DNA of 64,000 bases, taken from NCBI GenBank assembly GCA_029216955.1, contig JANAVB010016199.1, positions 9,857,960 through 9,921,959 of the forward strand, read 5' to 3'. Below the pieces are notes generated by a model. It was not told the origin of the DNA. It did not search any database and saw only the letters and a list, made by a program, of their open reading frames with translations. A program made the translations under genes and the position numbers. Shown here piece by piece: positions 44,886-58,599 of the stretch. Position 1 is the first letter of the stretch. Every line of letters starts with the position of its first letter. The stretch comes from Iris pallida (lineage: Eukaryota; Streptophyta; Magnoliopsida; Asparagales; Iridaceae).

Positions 44886-46628
44886 TCCTACCCAACTTAT
44901 GAAAATTTCATCCTCGAAATTAAAATAAATCTTAATATCTGAGGACAAAAAAGTTACGAACGATAAAATAGTTACGTATGTCAAACCATACCAAGGCTAT
45001 GTGAAGGGATGGAAGGGACATTCTACCATCGAACTCTTAGTTCGGCGTGACCCTTCTAAGGAATGGATTGCACGAAGTTCACGGCTCTACCCAACTTACG
45101 TTTGTAGTCACGGACTCTAAAGAGAGCCTAGGCACTACATACTTAACATTATTACTATGTTGAGCATGTTTCATCAAGGCAGCAGGAGAGGTCTTGTTTG
45201 AACATAATCGGGATCAATTTGGTATAGGGGAATTCCATTGATCGAATATCATAGGCTTCAGAGAGACGCGGTTAAAAAATTTATAGAAAAAGTATTCGTG
45301 GGTCCAGAGATGGAAACTGTATAATAGGTGTAGATGCTCATTTCATAAAGTTAGATTTTTATGGTCCAAGCACATATGGGTTTAACTAGGTTTTAGTGAT
45401 TCCTCTATATGGACATCAATCCTTGATTGAATAATTCTTGGTTTTAATTTATGTGGGCTGCACAAAGTTTCATGAAACCAATCTAAACCATCCTTATTAG
45501 GTTATGGTACTTTTAGAACAGGTTCTAGCCCAAGTGGTTGGGCTAATTACAAATCGGGTTGGTTAAATAGGTTCGGTAAGTCATGAGACGTGCCTGCCGT
45601 GACTTTTGTGTTTAAGTAGCACAAGAGGCCTCTATTGAGTGGCATACTATGGACATGTGCGTAGTGGGCTTCGAGTAGATCATAACCATATATTGGGTCG
45701 AAAGGTTTGAGTCGATATTGGGTCTCCAATTGAAATCAAAAAGTTCATCGGTATTACGGTAAGGGGTATAGTTGGCCCTTATTGGCCCAAAAGTCGCATC
45801 ATAAAAATAGAGTACAAGGGGACGTGTTTGAGTGGGATGCGATATACCTAGATGATGGGGAGCTCGTCTAAATCTTGTATATAAAATTTGTTGGACGGAA
45901 AAGTCTAGTATTGTGCTCCAAATATCAAAGTCATGATAGGGAACACCCAAGGATCAAAATAGAGAGTGGGTTTTCATAAGGCAATGATTTATCATTCTAA
46001 TGGGAACCAATTTATCCTATTCAATTGGTAGAAGAAGTCTGGAGGGCATTCAATCTATAATCCCCAGAAATTCCTCTCTCATAATTAAAACTAGGTACGA
46101 ATATATGATTGATAAAGTTAGTAATATTCCAAGTCATGGTATCATACCTTGACTTGATGTCAAAGGGTAACAGAACATGATGCGGTAGATATGAATCAAG
46201 GATGAAGTGATTGCGAATAGATGGAAGAATATTGTGTATGTCATACTTGTGTGCCCATGGGAATTCTCTTGGCACGAAATACTATAATGACATACGAACC
46301 GAGATATAGGCCATTTCACTTATACAAGGTCTACAAAAAGGTATCTAACTCTAAGGCATGTCTTAGAAATCCTTTTTGACCAAATCCTTAATCGCTATTC
46401 TAAGCAAGTCTGGCTATGCTACGATTTATGGGTTTAGTAAAGATGTTTGTAGGTAGTACCTTGCAGTGCAATTGTTAACTTTTAATCCCAATGTATTTCG
46501 AAAAAATGAGATAACTATTCTATGCACGAATATGACACTAATGAAGGTGCACCAATAATGTATTATCTAGAATAATACCTGTAGTATCTGTCAACTTGGG
46601 AAGGGTGTCTAGTACTGTCATGGTGAAT
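44886..46628 (-). other. Element E interior downstream of gag: pol lost
   Basis: On minus this region follows gag. Near 46620-46560 TMTVLDTLPKLTDTTGIIL-like sequence is the beginning of the protease region of a Tekay-type polyprotein; the active site does not follow. The rest (44900-46500) has only short minus frames (45612-45950, 46021-46275) that do not resemble RT, RNase H or integrase. The extreme left, TAAGTTGGGTAGGAT on minus, is the PPT. Confidence 0.6.
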
Positions 46629-48005
46629 GCTCATCCTTGCCTAAGATTATTCATCTCTTCTCTAGCAGGCCTATACTCTGGTGTCTGGCCCACCAAGGCT
46701 GGTCCCTCTTGATATTCTTCTAGGAAAAGTGGTTGTGGTGCACCTGGCTCGTGAGTTATTGGCCCTCGTAACTGTTGATGTGATGGTACTGGAGCTAAAC
46801 TGTGTGTGGTGTGTCGGTTGGGGCAATCTCGAAGTTTATGCACATTGGAACCGCAATTGAAGCAACACTTTAGTCGCCGATGACAGTTCTTCTGCTGGTG
46901 CCCTCTCCTTCCATAAAATTGGCAGGTTATTGTACTTGGAATTTGAGGGCACGACTTGTTGTTGATATTGTACAGTAAGTCGTCGTTCAGGGCCTCCTGA
47001 ACCAAGTTGAACTAGAAAGTCTATCGGGGCATAGTATCTTTGAGTTTGTTGTGCTTCCATGTGAAGGATCTCCTGACTTCTAGCTTCTTCTAATATTGCA
47101 GCGTACAAAATTCTGGATTACACAGTGGTGTGTGTTTTAAGTTCGGGCCTTAATCCATTATGAAACCTTTTTGCCTTCTTCTTCTCCGTTGGCATCAATC
47201 CCTCGACAAATCTGCTTAGTCGGCTAAATTCTGCATCATACTCGTCAACCGACTTGTCGCCTTGTTTAAGGTGGAGGAACTGATCATACAATACATTTCG
47301 AGCAGCGGTTGGACAGTACCTCTCGTTGAAGAGTTTGTAGAACACTTTCCATGACTGATTGGTACCCAAGCGCCTCTCCTTCGCTTCCCACCAATGATGG
47401 GCATTGTCCTCGAGTAATAAATCAACTGCGGTCATCCAATCTTCTTTAGGCAACTGTGATGCCCTTAACTTCTTCTCGATGCTAATAAGCCATGAAGAAA
47501 CTTCTAGTCGCCCTTCGGTACCTTTGAAAGTCTTCGGCTTCATTTGGGTAAAATCTGAAATACTACCTATGTATGAATGGGGCCTTGGTGGAGGTGCTGG
47601 TACTTGGGCTGGTGGTGGAGATAGGGGTCTATTACGTAGAACCATCACTTCTTGTCTCAATAGCTCATTTTGCTGCCACTGAGCCCGTAACAAAGTATAA
47701 AGGAACCCATTGGTATCAACTCCATCAATCGGGGGCATAGGCATCTGCGGTCCAGCTTGAGGTAGATTCTGATGAAGGGGTGGTGGAGTATACCCTCCCT
47801 GGGATGCAGGGGTCTGCTGAACAGGCTGAACTAACTGGGGTTCAGAGACTTGGGGATGCTGGTGAGTAGGTGGGGTCGTCTGGTCTGGCTGAGAAGGCAT
47901 GGTTGAGGTTGCTATAGGATGCTGTGAGTGAATTTGCTCCTCTTGGACTGTCGAGTTTCCTGGTGTGATGGCAAGTGGTACAGCGCTACCGCTATGAGGA
48001 TTCAT
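46629..48005 (-). pseudogene. gag: Element E gag, one stop and one frameshift
   Basis: The frame opens with MNPHSGSAVPLAITPG at 48005, has a Gln/Pro-rich N-terminus and a Retrotrans_gag region: MKPKTFKGTEGRLEVSSWL, DWMTAVDLLLEDNAHHWWEA, KLFNERYCPTAARNVLYDQF, VDEYDAEFSRLSRFVEGLMP, FHNGLRPELKTH. A stop at 47118-47120 is followed in frame by YAAILEEARSQE; a frameshift near 46960-47000 leads to the zinc-knuckle part. There, the first knuckle reads CQFYGRRGHQQKNC, with Tyr in place of the second Cys, and the second, CFNCGSNVHKLRDC, is intact. The first defect would by itself weaken nucleic-acid binding. The end, EEMNNLRQG, is the usual gag-protease border of Tekay-like elements. Confidence 0.86.
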
Positions 48006-48212
48006 TTTCTGGCACGAGATATAAAATTTTCGTTAGAACAATTTCAAGCTAGATGCAAGTCAAGCAATCAAATGAGAGTATGAAGAGGAATCAAGGAAGG
48101 TATCAAACATGTGGATGAGATGCCTAATTTCTAATCCTATATGCAGGCTCGTACCAGCACATTATATAGCCGATACGATATGCTTTGACCTGCATGGGCC
48201 ACCACAAAAATA
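48006..48212 (-). other. Element E 5' leader with conserved PBS-proximal block
   Basis: On minus, after the 5' LTR, TTTTTGTGGTGGCCCATGCA then GGTCAAAGC follows, nearly identical to element C and close to F. No initiator-Met PBS. The gag ATG comes about 200 nt further on. Confidence 0.5.
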
Positions 48213-51553
<3,341 letters not shown>

Positions 51554-52484
51554 AGAATATTGGTATCATTGATTTGTAGACCGTGTTCATATAGTTAGCC
51601 TTGTGTCTTATTGATCGTGCCTTGATTGAGTCGTGCCTCCTTGTCTTGAAATCATGAAGCTAGCCTGCGAGTCCACACTAGGGACGAGGGTTAGTAGTAG
51701 ATGCTAGCCTGCGAGTCCACACTAGGGACGAGGGTTAGCAGTATAGGATTTACGCCTGCGAGTCCACACTAGGGACGAGGGTGATGCTAGCCTGAGAGTC
51801 CATACTAGGTACGAGGGTTAGTAGTAGATGCTAGCCTGCGAGTCCACACTAGGGACGAGGGTTAGCAGTATAGGGTTTACGCCTGCGAGTCCACACTAGG
51901 GACGAGGGTGATGCTAGCCTGCGAGTCCACACTAGGGACGAGGGTTAGTAGTAGATGCTAGCCTGCGAGTCCACACTAGGGACGAGGGTTAGCAGTATAG
52001 GGTTTATGCCTGCGAGTCCACACTAGGGACGAGGGTGATGCTAACCTGTGAGTCCACACTAGGGACGAGGGTTAGTAGTTCAAACCTGCGAGTCCACAGT
52101 AGGGACGAGAGTTTGAGTATTCGTTTTGGTTATCCGTTGACATCTTGACATGAGTTCTCTAGTCCTTGTTCATTTTCGTGTAGACAGTGTATAGATTTGT
52201 GCTTTATTCATTGCACCATTTTACTTGTTTATTCTGTACTTTTCTCCATGTACAATAAACTGTTAGAAAGGCTCATTTTTATGTATTTTTCTAGTCCTCT
52301 GAGGACCTGATGATCTCTTCAGGTTAGCCGAGTTTTGTTTGCCATTGATTGTAAAAGTACAGAACAATTTTTGGAGGACTGAACTTAGACTCACAATACA
52401 AACTCGCTCGTACAAAGAAAGCCTAGGGACGAAAACCTAGGTACAGCAGTCTAAGTACGATTGTTTATTTTAGATTCTGGGGGG
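51554..52484 (+). repeat. Fragment of another chromovirus-like LTR
   Basis: Neither E nor D. CTCTGAGGACCTGATGATCT then CTTCAGGTTAG (52299-52328) matches the hairpin block in C (CTGAGGACCTGGTTATCT) and E, in plus orientation. Most of the fragment is the tandem array listed separately. No ORF. Left boundary is the truncation of E, right boundary the presumed LTR start of D. Confidence 0.55.
51664..52112 (+). repeat. Higher-order tandem repeat, 127-bp unit of three monomers
   Basis: A 28-bp core, CCTGCGAGTCCACACTAGGG plus ACGAGGGT, occurs 11 times, starting at 51664, 51708, 51755, 51791, 51835, 51882, 51918, 51962, 52009, 52045 and 52085. Spacings are 44, 47, 36, 44, 47, 36, 44, 47, 36 and 40, so the unit repeats every 127 bp exactly three times plus a partial. 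The linkers (GTAGATGCTAG, GTATAGGRTTTA, GATGCTAG types) follow the same order in each unit. Confidence 0.93.
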
Positions 52485-53690
52485 TGACGATAGAGGCTCG
52501 GGAAAGCGACGGCCGCTCTGTCTTACTCCTTGGACGATCGGTACGCAGCCTTGACTCGGGGAAGATCTGCTTGGTCGTTGACGAAGAAATGCCTTCTTGC
52601 TCTCTCTCTGATTGCTCTCCTGGCTTCTTTCTCTCTGTGTATATTCTCTCTCTGACTATGGGGGAAGTCTCTCTGTGTATACGTATTCTTCTCTGGTTTT
52701 TTTTTGTATATCTCTCTATATATTACAAGGGAATGGCACCTTGCTATTTATAATAGTGGGATGTGATCACTAGGGTTGCCAATGATTAGCTCTTGGAGAT
52801 GGTGGCAGCCTGGGGATTGATCAATCCAGGCCGTTCGTTTCTGATTGTGGCGAATCAGAACCATTAAGGGTAGATTACACCAAATCCCCATTAGCAATTA
52901 ATGCTGATTGGCATAAATCTTTCTTATAATGATTCTCTAATATCTGTAAATAAATCAAATTTATTCTCCGGCCACGTGTCCCAGATCATTGGGATTCGAC
53001 CCGATCTTGGATTGCCATAAATCTGGGAGATTGATCGGCTGAGAACACGTGTCCTGAGAGCCAATGGTGAGACTGAAACCGCATGCAGATTGGGCCGCAT
53101 GAGATTTGGGTCGCATGAATTTTGGGCCACATAAGACTTGGGACACGTGTCAGGGCTATCTGGGCAGTGGCCCCCTCCTTCAGACTTCTGAACCATATGA
53201 TGAGCCGCATGAACCGCATAATGGTGTGTCTGCTTGAGCCGCATGGGCATAATCTTCTTGAGTCGCATAGGGATGATTCCACTCGAGCCGTATGGGACAG
53301 CTTCACTCTGAACCGCATGGGAAGTCTTCACTTCGAGCCGCATAAGCACACCCATGTGGCAGGGCCACGTGGCATTTTGTTGCTCTCGGGGGATCGTGTC
53401 AGAGATTTCTTTCTCTTTCCTAGAGATTCATCATCATGACAGAGTCATAATTACCTGCTTTGGTGTCAGGTCTGTCAACTTTTCAGAGGGGTCAGCCGTC
53501 AAAGCAATTAATGCAGCATGGATCAGAGGGGAGCACTGTCACGCCATATGTCTTCTGAACTGCATGGAATGCCTCCGGCCGCATAGCTCCTTATGCCGCA
53601 TGACTCCCTGAGCCGCATGCATTTTCTGAGCCGCATGGGTCTTTCTTGGCCGCATGAGTCAATTTCTTTAGTATTTTCCTTGCTTCTACA
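52485..53690 (-). repeat. Element D 3' LTR (about 1.2 kb, outer boundary approximate)
   Basis: Ends TTGCTTCTACA on +, the same terminal CTTCTACA as B. On minus a TATA box TATAAATAG lies at 52744-52752, about 940 bp into the LTR, as expected for U3/R. From about 53070 it is dotted with GCCGCATG words. No similarity to the B LTR apart from the terminus. Confidence 0.6.
52744..52752 (-). promoter_or_regulatory. Sense-strand TATA box in element D LTR
   Basis: TATAAATAGCAAGG on minus; followed by a pyrimidine/CT-repeat leader (TCTCTCTG-type on plus, purine repeats on minus). This is the 3' LTR copy; the 5' LTR copy is outside the window. Confidence 0.5.
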
Positions 53691-53727
53691 GGACCCCCTT
53701 CAAAGTTTTCAATTTGTAAAATTGAAA
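53691..53727 (-). other. Element D polypurine tract and adjacent hairpin
   Basis: On minus AAACTTTGAAGGGGG precedes the LTR. The + strand word GACCCCCTTCAAAGTTTTC is identical to B. TTTCAATTT (53707-53715) and AAATTGAAA (53719-53727) pair perfectly over a 3-nt loop. Confidence 0.7.
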
Positions 53728-54054
53728 TACTTTGAACAAGAAGCATGGCCGTATTAGCCACATATGCAATCCCGACCGCATAGATGTCCTGGCTGCTTGG
53801 ATGTGTTATTCGCATGACTGTTTCAGCCGCAGGGGGTGTGTTAGCCGCATAGATGGTCCAGTCCACGTGTGCGGGTCTTTATTTATCTCCAAGTTACTTC
53901 AGCGCCGTCTTTGTAGGGGGAATCTCAAGGGTCAGTTCATTAAATCTTTTTGGATTTGATGCCTTGGGTGAATCTTGGAGACGAAACCCAAGGAGTCGGT
54001 TTCATTCTTCAAGAGTCGGTCATTGGCCCACGTGTCCGCCTTCTCCCCTCCTCC

Positions 54055-54063
54055 TATAAATAG
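54055..54063 (+). promoter_or_regulatory. TATA box of the antisense PMD gene in element D
   Basis: CCTATAAATAGGAGG, 88 nt before the ATG at 54143, followed by a C/T-rich leader. Element B has the same box at 85 nt. It lies outside the LTR and points opposite to gag-pol. Confidence 0.7.
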
Positions 54064-54142
54064 GAGGGGTTTGAAGAGAGAGAAGACTTCTTTATTTTCT
54101 TTCTTCTCTTATCTCGCTTGCCTTTTTTTTCTTCGATAATTG

Positions 54143-57100
54143 ATGGCTCCCAAGAAGATCGTGGCAGTGAAGGGCAAGAAGGCGGCCTCCACTTCCACCT
54201 TGGGTGCAGTTGCTGCCCCGCCCGTCGTCGTGCCTGCTGTTCATCCTGACGTCCATCCCCCTATTGTTGGTAAGGACAATGTATGAATTAAGGAACCCCA
54301 AGCGCCATGGCTACGTCGCATACTTTATGCACGAGCCTTTGTAAATCGTATGTTCGCCCTACGGCTGAGCTGCGAACCGCATAAGAAAAATCATTGTGTC
54401 TGTATGTGCGCCTTATTAGTGAAACCGCATAGGTGGCGCATAGACTTTTATTGTACGGAGGCGCATAAGCGGTCTTCTGAACTGGAGCCGCATGGGGCTT
54501 TTTGGAGCCGCATAAGACTTCTGAGAACTTCGTGGGGGGCATGGATATTTTCTTGAGCCGCATATGGTTTGAAAACACCTAATCAGCTCTTTTTTTTATT
54601 CTCTATTTAACTTATTTTTTCTTTGTCTGTTCTTCAGTGAATTTGCCGGTTAACGCCGTCGGAGAACTCTTGGTGGGTAGTGCTCAAGCTGCTCTCGGCT
54701 ATAGGTACGACCATATTGTTCAGCACATGGCGGATCAGTTTCCGAGCGATGAGCCTATGGCCAGATTGAATGCCATCAAGAATTAGCCTTTCCATTTCCT
54801 TAATGCTATGATGAACTCCGGGAAATTCGAAGGAGAGTTTTTGAAGCCTGCGTTCTTTTTTGGAGACGCCTTGACCGTAGAGAATGATCATGTTCTGGAG
54901 GTGTCGAAGGATTGGAATTTTGTTTCTAACGGGATGGCGATCCGCATCCCTCAGATGGAGCGACACTTTCCATTATCTTGGTTCAATATGCTCCCTTTGG
55001 ACCGGAAGATGGAGAAGACTCTAACCCCTACCAGGAGTGGGATGTTCGTGGGGAACATCCGTTATAATAACCATCTGAAGTCCATGGTTGCTGGCAAGGT
55101 GCATACCAGTTGTTCTGTGACAGGGTTGGTCCCAGGTTCTTTCCTGAATGTGACAGGTCCTAACTTCACGTTTTCTACCGCCGATACTTTTATAAATCGA
55201 CTTGCCCGGAAAGGCTCCTATCCCGTTGGTCGGTTGACGTTTCCTGTTTGGATACACCCTATTCCCTCGTGGATCAATTTATCTACCTGGATCCTGCAGA
55301 AGTATGAGGCTTTTTTGTGCGAGATTAGCCTGTACCATGCTATCCGAGGTACCAGTCATGGCTTGTTCATAAACAAGAAGCTATTCATGTCCCTGCTAGA
55401 AATGTATAATTGTCGTACAGGGACCTTTTACACACCTGTAGGGGAGATGGGACTTGCGCTCCATGAAATGCATGCGGTCTCCAAGCTTCCCTGGGGGGGA
55501 CGAAGCGTTTGAAGCATATACTCCCACTAATGAGGAACTCGAAGATTTGGAACGACGGTATCCTGGCTTTGCGGCCCTTTACCAGGAGATATTGTGTCAT
55601 TATAACACATGCCATCAGATAACCCGCAAGGATAACCTGGAAGGGAATGCTCCCTACACCAAAGATTGGGTGCATTATCTCTTCTCAGCAGATGCCTCAG
55701 GTCTGGTTACCTCTCGTCGTCCTAGGTCTCGAGAGGCGGTCAAAGAATTGGTGTCATCTACTAGTAGCAGATTCGGGAGCCAAACCGACACTTTCGATTA
55801 CTTTTACCAGGATACTCAAGAGCTGTCTGAGAAAGCGCTTCTGGCGGGATTTTTGATGATCTGGCTACGAAATTGTGTAGTCTCGGGAGGAACCGGTTCT
55901 ATTGAGAGAATTAGTTGTAACTTCATCCTTCCGGCTGTGAAATTAGTCTTGCGAATCAGGCTAGCTCTCCTTCCGGCTATGGTGTGTAGCATACACCGTG
56001 GCCTTCGTACCTTCACGTCCAAAGTCATTGCCCGCAATGTGACCAAGGATTTTGAACGAACTGAGTTACCTTATCATATTTGATGGGGTGGCTGCTGATA
56101 CATTATCCATCTTTGATGAGGTCGGGCTCTGAGGGCGGTGCGACTGATGATGACGCCCTTATCTTCCGTTACCGTGATGAGCCTTGGGAATGTGAGGCCA
56201 TACGGGTTTGCCGGATGGTCTTGGCAAGGGCAGATAAGTATCATATTTTCGTATCCGTCCCTCGCTTTTCTGCCAGGGACATAGAGACTGTGCATATAGA
56301 CGGTATTGCGCCTCCTCAACTTCTGGATGGCCAGATGCTTTTATGGTTGCGTAACATCCGTCCCTTACATCTGGCTTACCGTAACCGCAATATTATTTTT
56401 CTAGAGCCGTATCTGCCTAGCAGGTTTGTCCGGCAGTTTGGGTACAGCCAACTTTGTTTAGACAGCCCCAGCTCTTGTCTGGGTTATGAGGGAAGTCTTC
56501 TTGATGGTATCAGAGCTTGGCAATATTATGATTCGTTCCATACTCGCACCATTTTCTCGGTCCCTGCTATTAAGGAGTCAGTGGAGATCTTGTATATGGC
56601 GGCTCTGTATCATGTCATGGCGAACAAGCCCCCGGTCGGTTTTAACCCAGGTACCAGTTTTATTGCTGGCTCTGTCTGGAGGAAGGCTCTCAAGGGGCCA
56701 AGAAAAGAAAGACTAGAGCCGAAGTGTCAGATTTGGATTCCGCTGCTGAAGGTGATGAAGGCAACGAGCATAATGAAGATGACTCTATCCTTCCAGTGGT
56801 AGGCGCAGAGGTGGGTCAGTTGCATATTTTGTCAGATGAGATGCTGAGGGATCAGTCCCTTGTTGCGCCTGGTCCTATCCCGAAACGTAGTAGGCAGGTT
56901 CCTCCTGTAGGCAGTGTTTCTCGATCCCGGAAGCTGGTTGCGACTAGGCACCGTCCGCCAGCCACAAAAGAGAGTGGAGAAGAAGTCAACCCCGCGTCAG
57001 AGGTAACAAAACTGCTCTCGATCCCTTCTTCCTTCTTTCCTTTGAGTTTCAATCCTGATTGTCTTCGTTCCCTCTTTTAGGTGTCGGGGAAAGAAGAAGA

Positions 57101-58487
57101 GTTTCAGGATATCGAGGCGGTGACCCAGGATGACGGGGACTCCCATGAGCCTGTTCCTATTCAAGAGGACGCAGATCAATCTGTATCCCCCTTCAAGGTG
57201 ACGGGGTCAGGGGACGTGACTGAGTTTAACTCGGGGATCGCGGGTGGGGGGACCATGCCAGTTGTGGATGAGCCGCGACCTTCATGCCCCTCCCCTGGTA
57301 AGATTAGCCGAATCTTAACCCGTGAGGAAGCCTATCTGCTCTATCATTATGTCCTTCGGGTTACGTCGATTGACTGTTATTCTGGACATTCAGGTCCTGC
57401 CCCTTCAGTGCCGAGGATGGACGTCGTCGAGACAACCCCAACCGAAGGGGCATCGGTGGAAAGGGGTGTACTTTTTCCCTGCCTGACTCGTCTTGATGGG
57501 CCTTCTGGGGGCCCGAGTTTAACGGGCCAGTTCTCGGGGCAGTCGGGGCAGGGAACAATGGTCCTTGTATCATCCTCTGCTCCAATGGCTTCGAGAATCG
57601 ACCTTTCTTCCCTGTCGAGCATCCAAGCTCTCCGGGCGGCGGAAGACGAGTTGGCCGCTATTCATGCATCGTTCTGTTCGGACTCTGCTCCCTTGGTGGC
57701 GAGCTCTAGCGTTACTCCTTCGACGTTGCCGCTCCGGCTTCCCCTGACGCCCTCCTCTGCTGAAGTTTTGAACGACGCGTTGCAGGACGTGGTTGCCAGT
57801 TTCCATCGTCATTTGAAGAGGGGAATCAAGGCCGCTGTAGAAAGAGGGACCTCTTTTACCTTGGCCCGAAGATGCGCCCATGGTCAAATAAACATCCTTA
57901 GGGATCTTCCTGATGATGCAGGAATGGCTTCGCTTCTGGAGGCAAAATTACTGGAGGCTGATCAGCTGGTGTCCGAGCTTCGAGTATTGCGGCAGGATGA
58001 TCTGCCTGCTGTTATAAACGAGGAGCAGAATCTCCTTATTGCTGTTATAGAGAGGACCAGAGCGGCTCGAGATAAGACCAGACCGGCCGCACTGAAGGAT
58101 CTCAGCGACTTAGCTGATCGGTATGATCAATTGAGTTATGCGACTGAAAATATTGTGGCTCGGGAGGAATCTGTCTCTCGTGAGATTATCGAGACACGGG
58201 AGCAGATCCTTGCGCTTCAGAAGAAGTTGACTTTCCTGGAGTCTGAACTCGAGACTGCCCGCAATGATAGGGGACTAATTGTTCAGGAAGCTGACAGGGT
58301 TACTCAAGCTTCGACTGACCTGGAGGCTGTCTTGAAGAAATTGGAAGATGACTGTCAGGCACTCCTGGATTTGGACAATGAGGAGCAGTTACTCCAGGAG
58401 GCCGAGCGTCGCGCTCGGCAACGGATTGAGCGGGAGACCACCTCAGTGAGAGACCGCCTCCTAGAATTGAGTAACACTGAAATATAG
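54143..58487 (+). pseudogene. Antisense gene of element D: plant mobile domain plus coiled coil, two introns
   Basis: Exon 1 (54143-54269) starts MAPKKIVAVKGKKAAS and ends at G|GTAAGG, phase 1. Intron 1 ends at TGTTCTTCAG (54637). Exon 2 (54638-57002) contains the plant mobile domain (PMD, PF10536): TFYTPVGEMGLALHEM, SKLPWGG, YTPTNEELEDLERRYPG, LYQEILCHYNTCH, then NIRPLHLAYRN and EPYLPSRFVRQFGY, and a KKRK basic cluster (56700-56711). Intron 2 (57003-57080, GTAACA...CTCTTTTAG, 78 nt) splits GAG|GTG in phase 0. Exon 3 (57081-58487) is Ser/Pro-rich and then, from about 57800, a coiled coil of some 200 residues ending in TAG. Total about 1,300 codons. Damage: TAG at 54784, frame changes near 55495 (G run), 56080 and 56696 (GGGG). 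A further in-frame GT-AG pair (57298-57393) is possible. PMD occurs in MAIN/MAIL1 and in extra ORFs of Ty3 elements; its role in the element is unknown. Confidence 0.8.
54270..54637 (+). other. Intron 1 of the antisense PMD gene
   Basis: 368 nt, GTAAGG...TTCTTCAG with a strong polypyrimidine stretch before the acceptor. It joins phase-1 exon ends so that the frame continues into GTG AAT TTG. The equivalent intron in B (18844-19165) is 322 nt with GTGAGG...CTCTTGCAG and the same phase. Both contain the element-specific CGCAT words. Confidence 0.7.
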
Positions 58488-58580
58488 TCGGCCTTTTCTT
58501 TTTCCTTTTTTTTCTTTCTCTTCTCTTTTTTTTGAAAGGGACGTGGTCCCAAAATATGTAGTACTTCTTTTCTTCCTTCA

Positions 58581-58586
58581 AATAAA
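58581..58586 (+). terminator. AATAAA poly(A) signal of the antisense PMD gene (element D)
   Basis: AATAAA 93 nt after the stop codon, after a T-rich stretch. Position corresponds to the signals in A and B. Confidence 0.6.
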
Positions 58587-58599
58587 GAGTATTTTCCAT

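Larger units (their letters stand above)
53070..54570 (+). repeat. Dispersed GCCGCATGG-type words across LTR, leader and intron of element D
   Basis: About 28 occurrences of (G/A)(A/C)CCGCAT(G/A)(G/A), commonly as TGAGCCGCATGG, at irregular spacing from 53077 to 54561. They cover the U3 part of the LTR, the untranslated leader of the antisense gene and its intron 1, and are essentially absent from its coding exons. Element B has a different word, GGGCGCATAG, in the corresponding places. Confidence 0.75.

Noticed and set aside
45612..46275. Minus frames in the interior of element E as a captured host gene
   Set aside because: Short, no recognisable domain or splice signals, and in the position of lost pol; no support for a gene.
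51664..52112. CRISPR-like pattern: 28-bp repeats with short spacers
   Set aside because: The spacers are themselves repeated in fixed order, the sequence is plant nuclear DNA, and no cas genes exist; it is a higher-order tandem repeat.
57298..57393. Third intron in the antisense PMD gene (GTAAGA...ACATTCAG, 96 nt)
   Set aside because: Splice signals are acceptable but the stretch is a multiple of three and open in frame, so it may equally be coding; left undecided.
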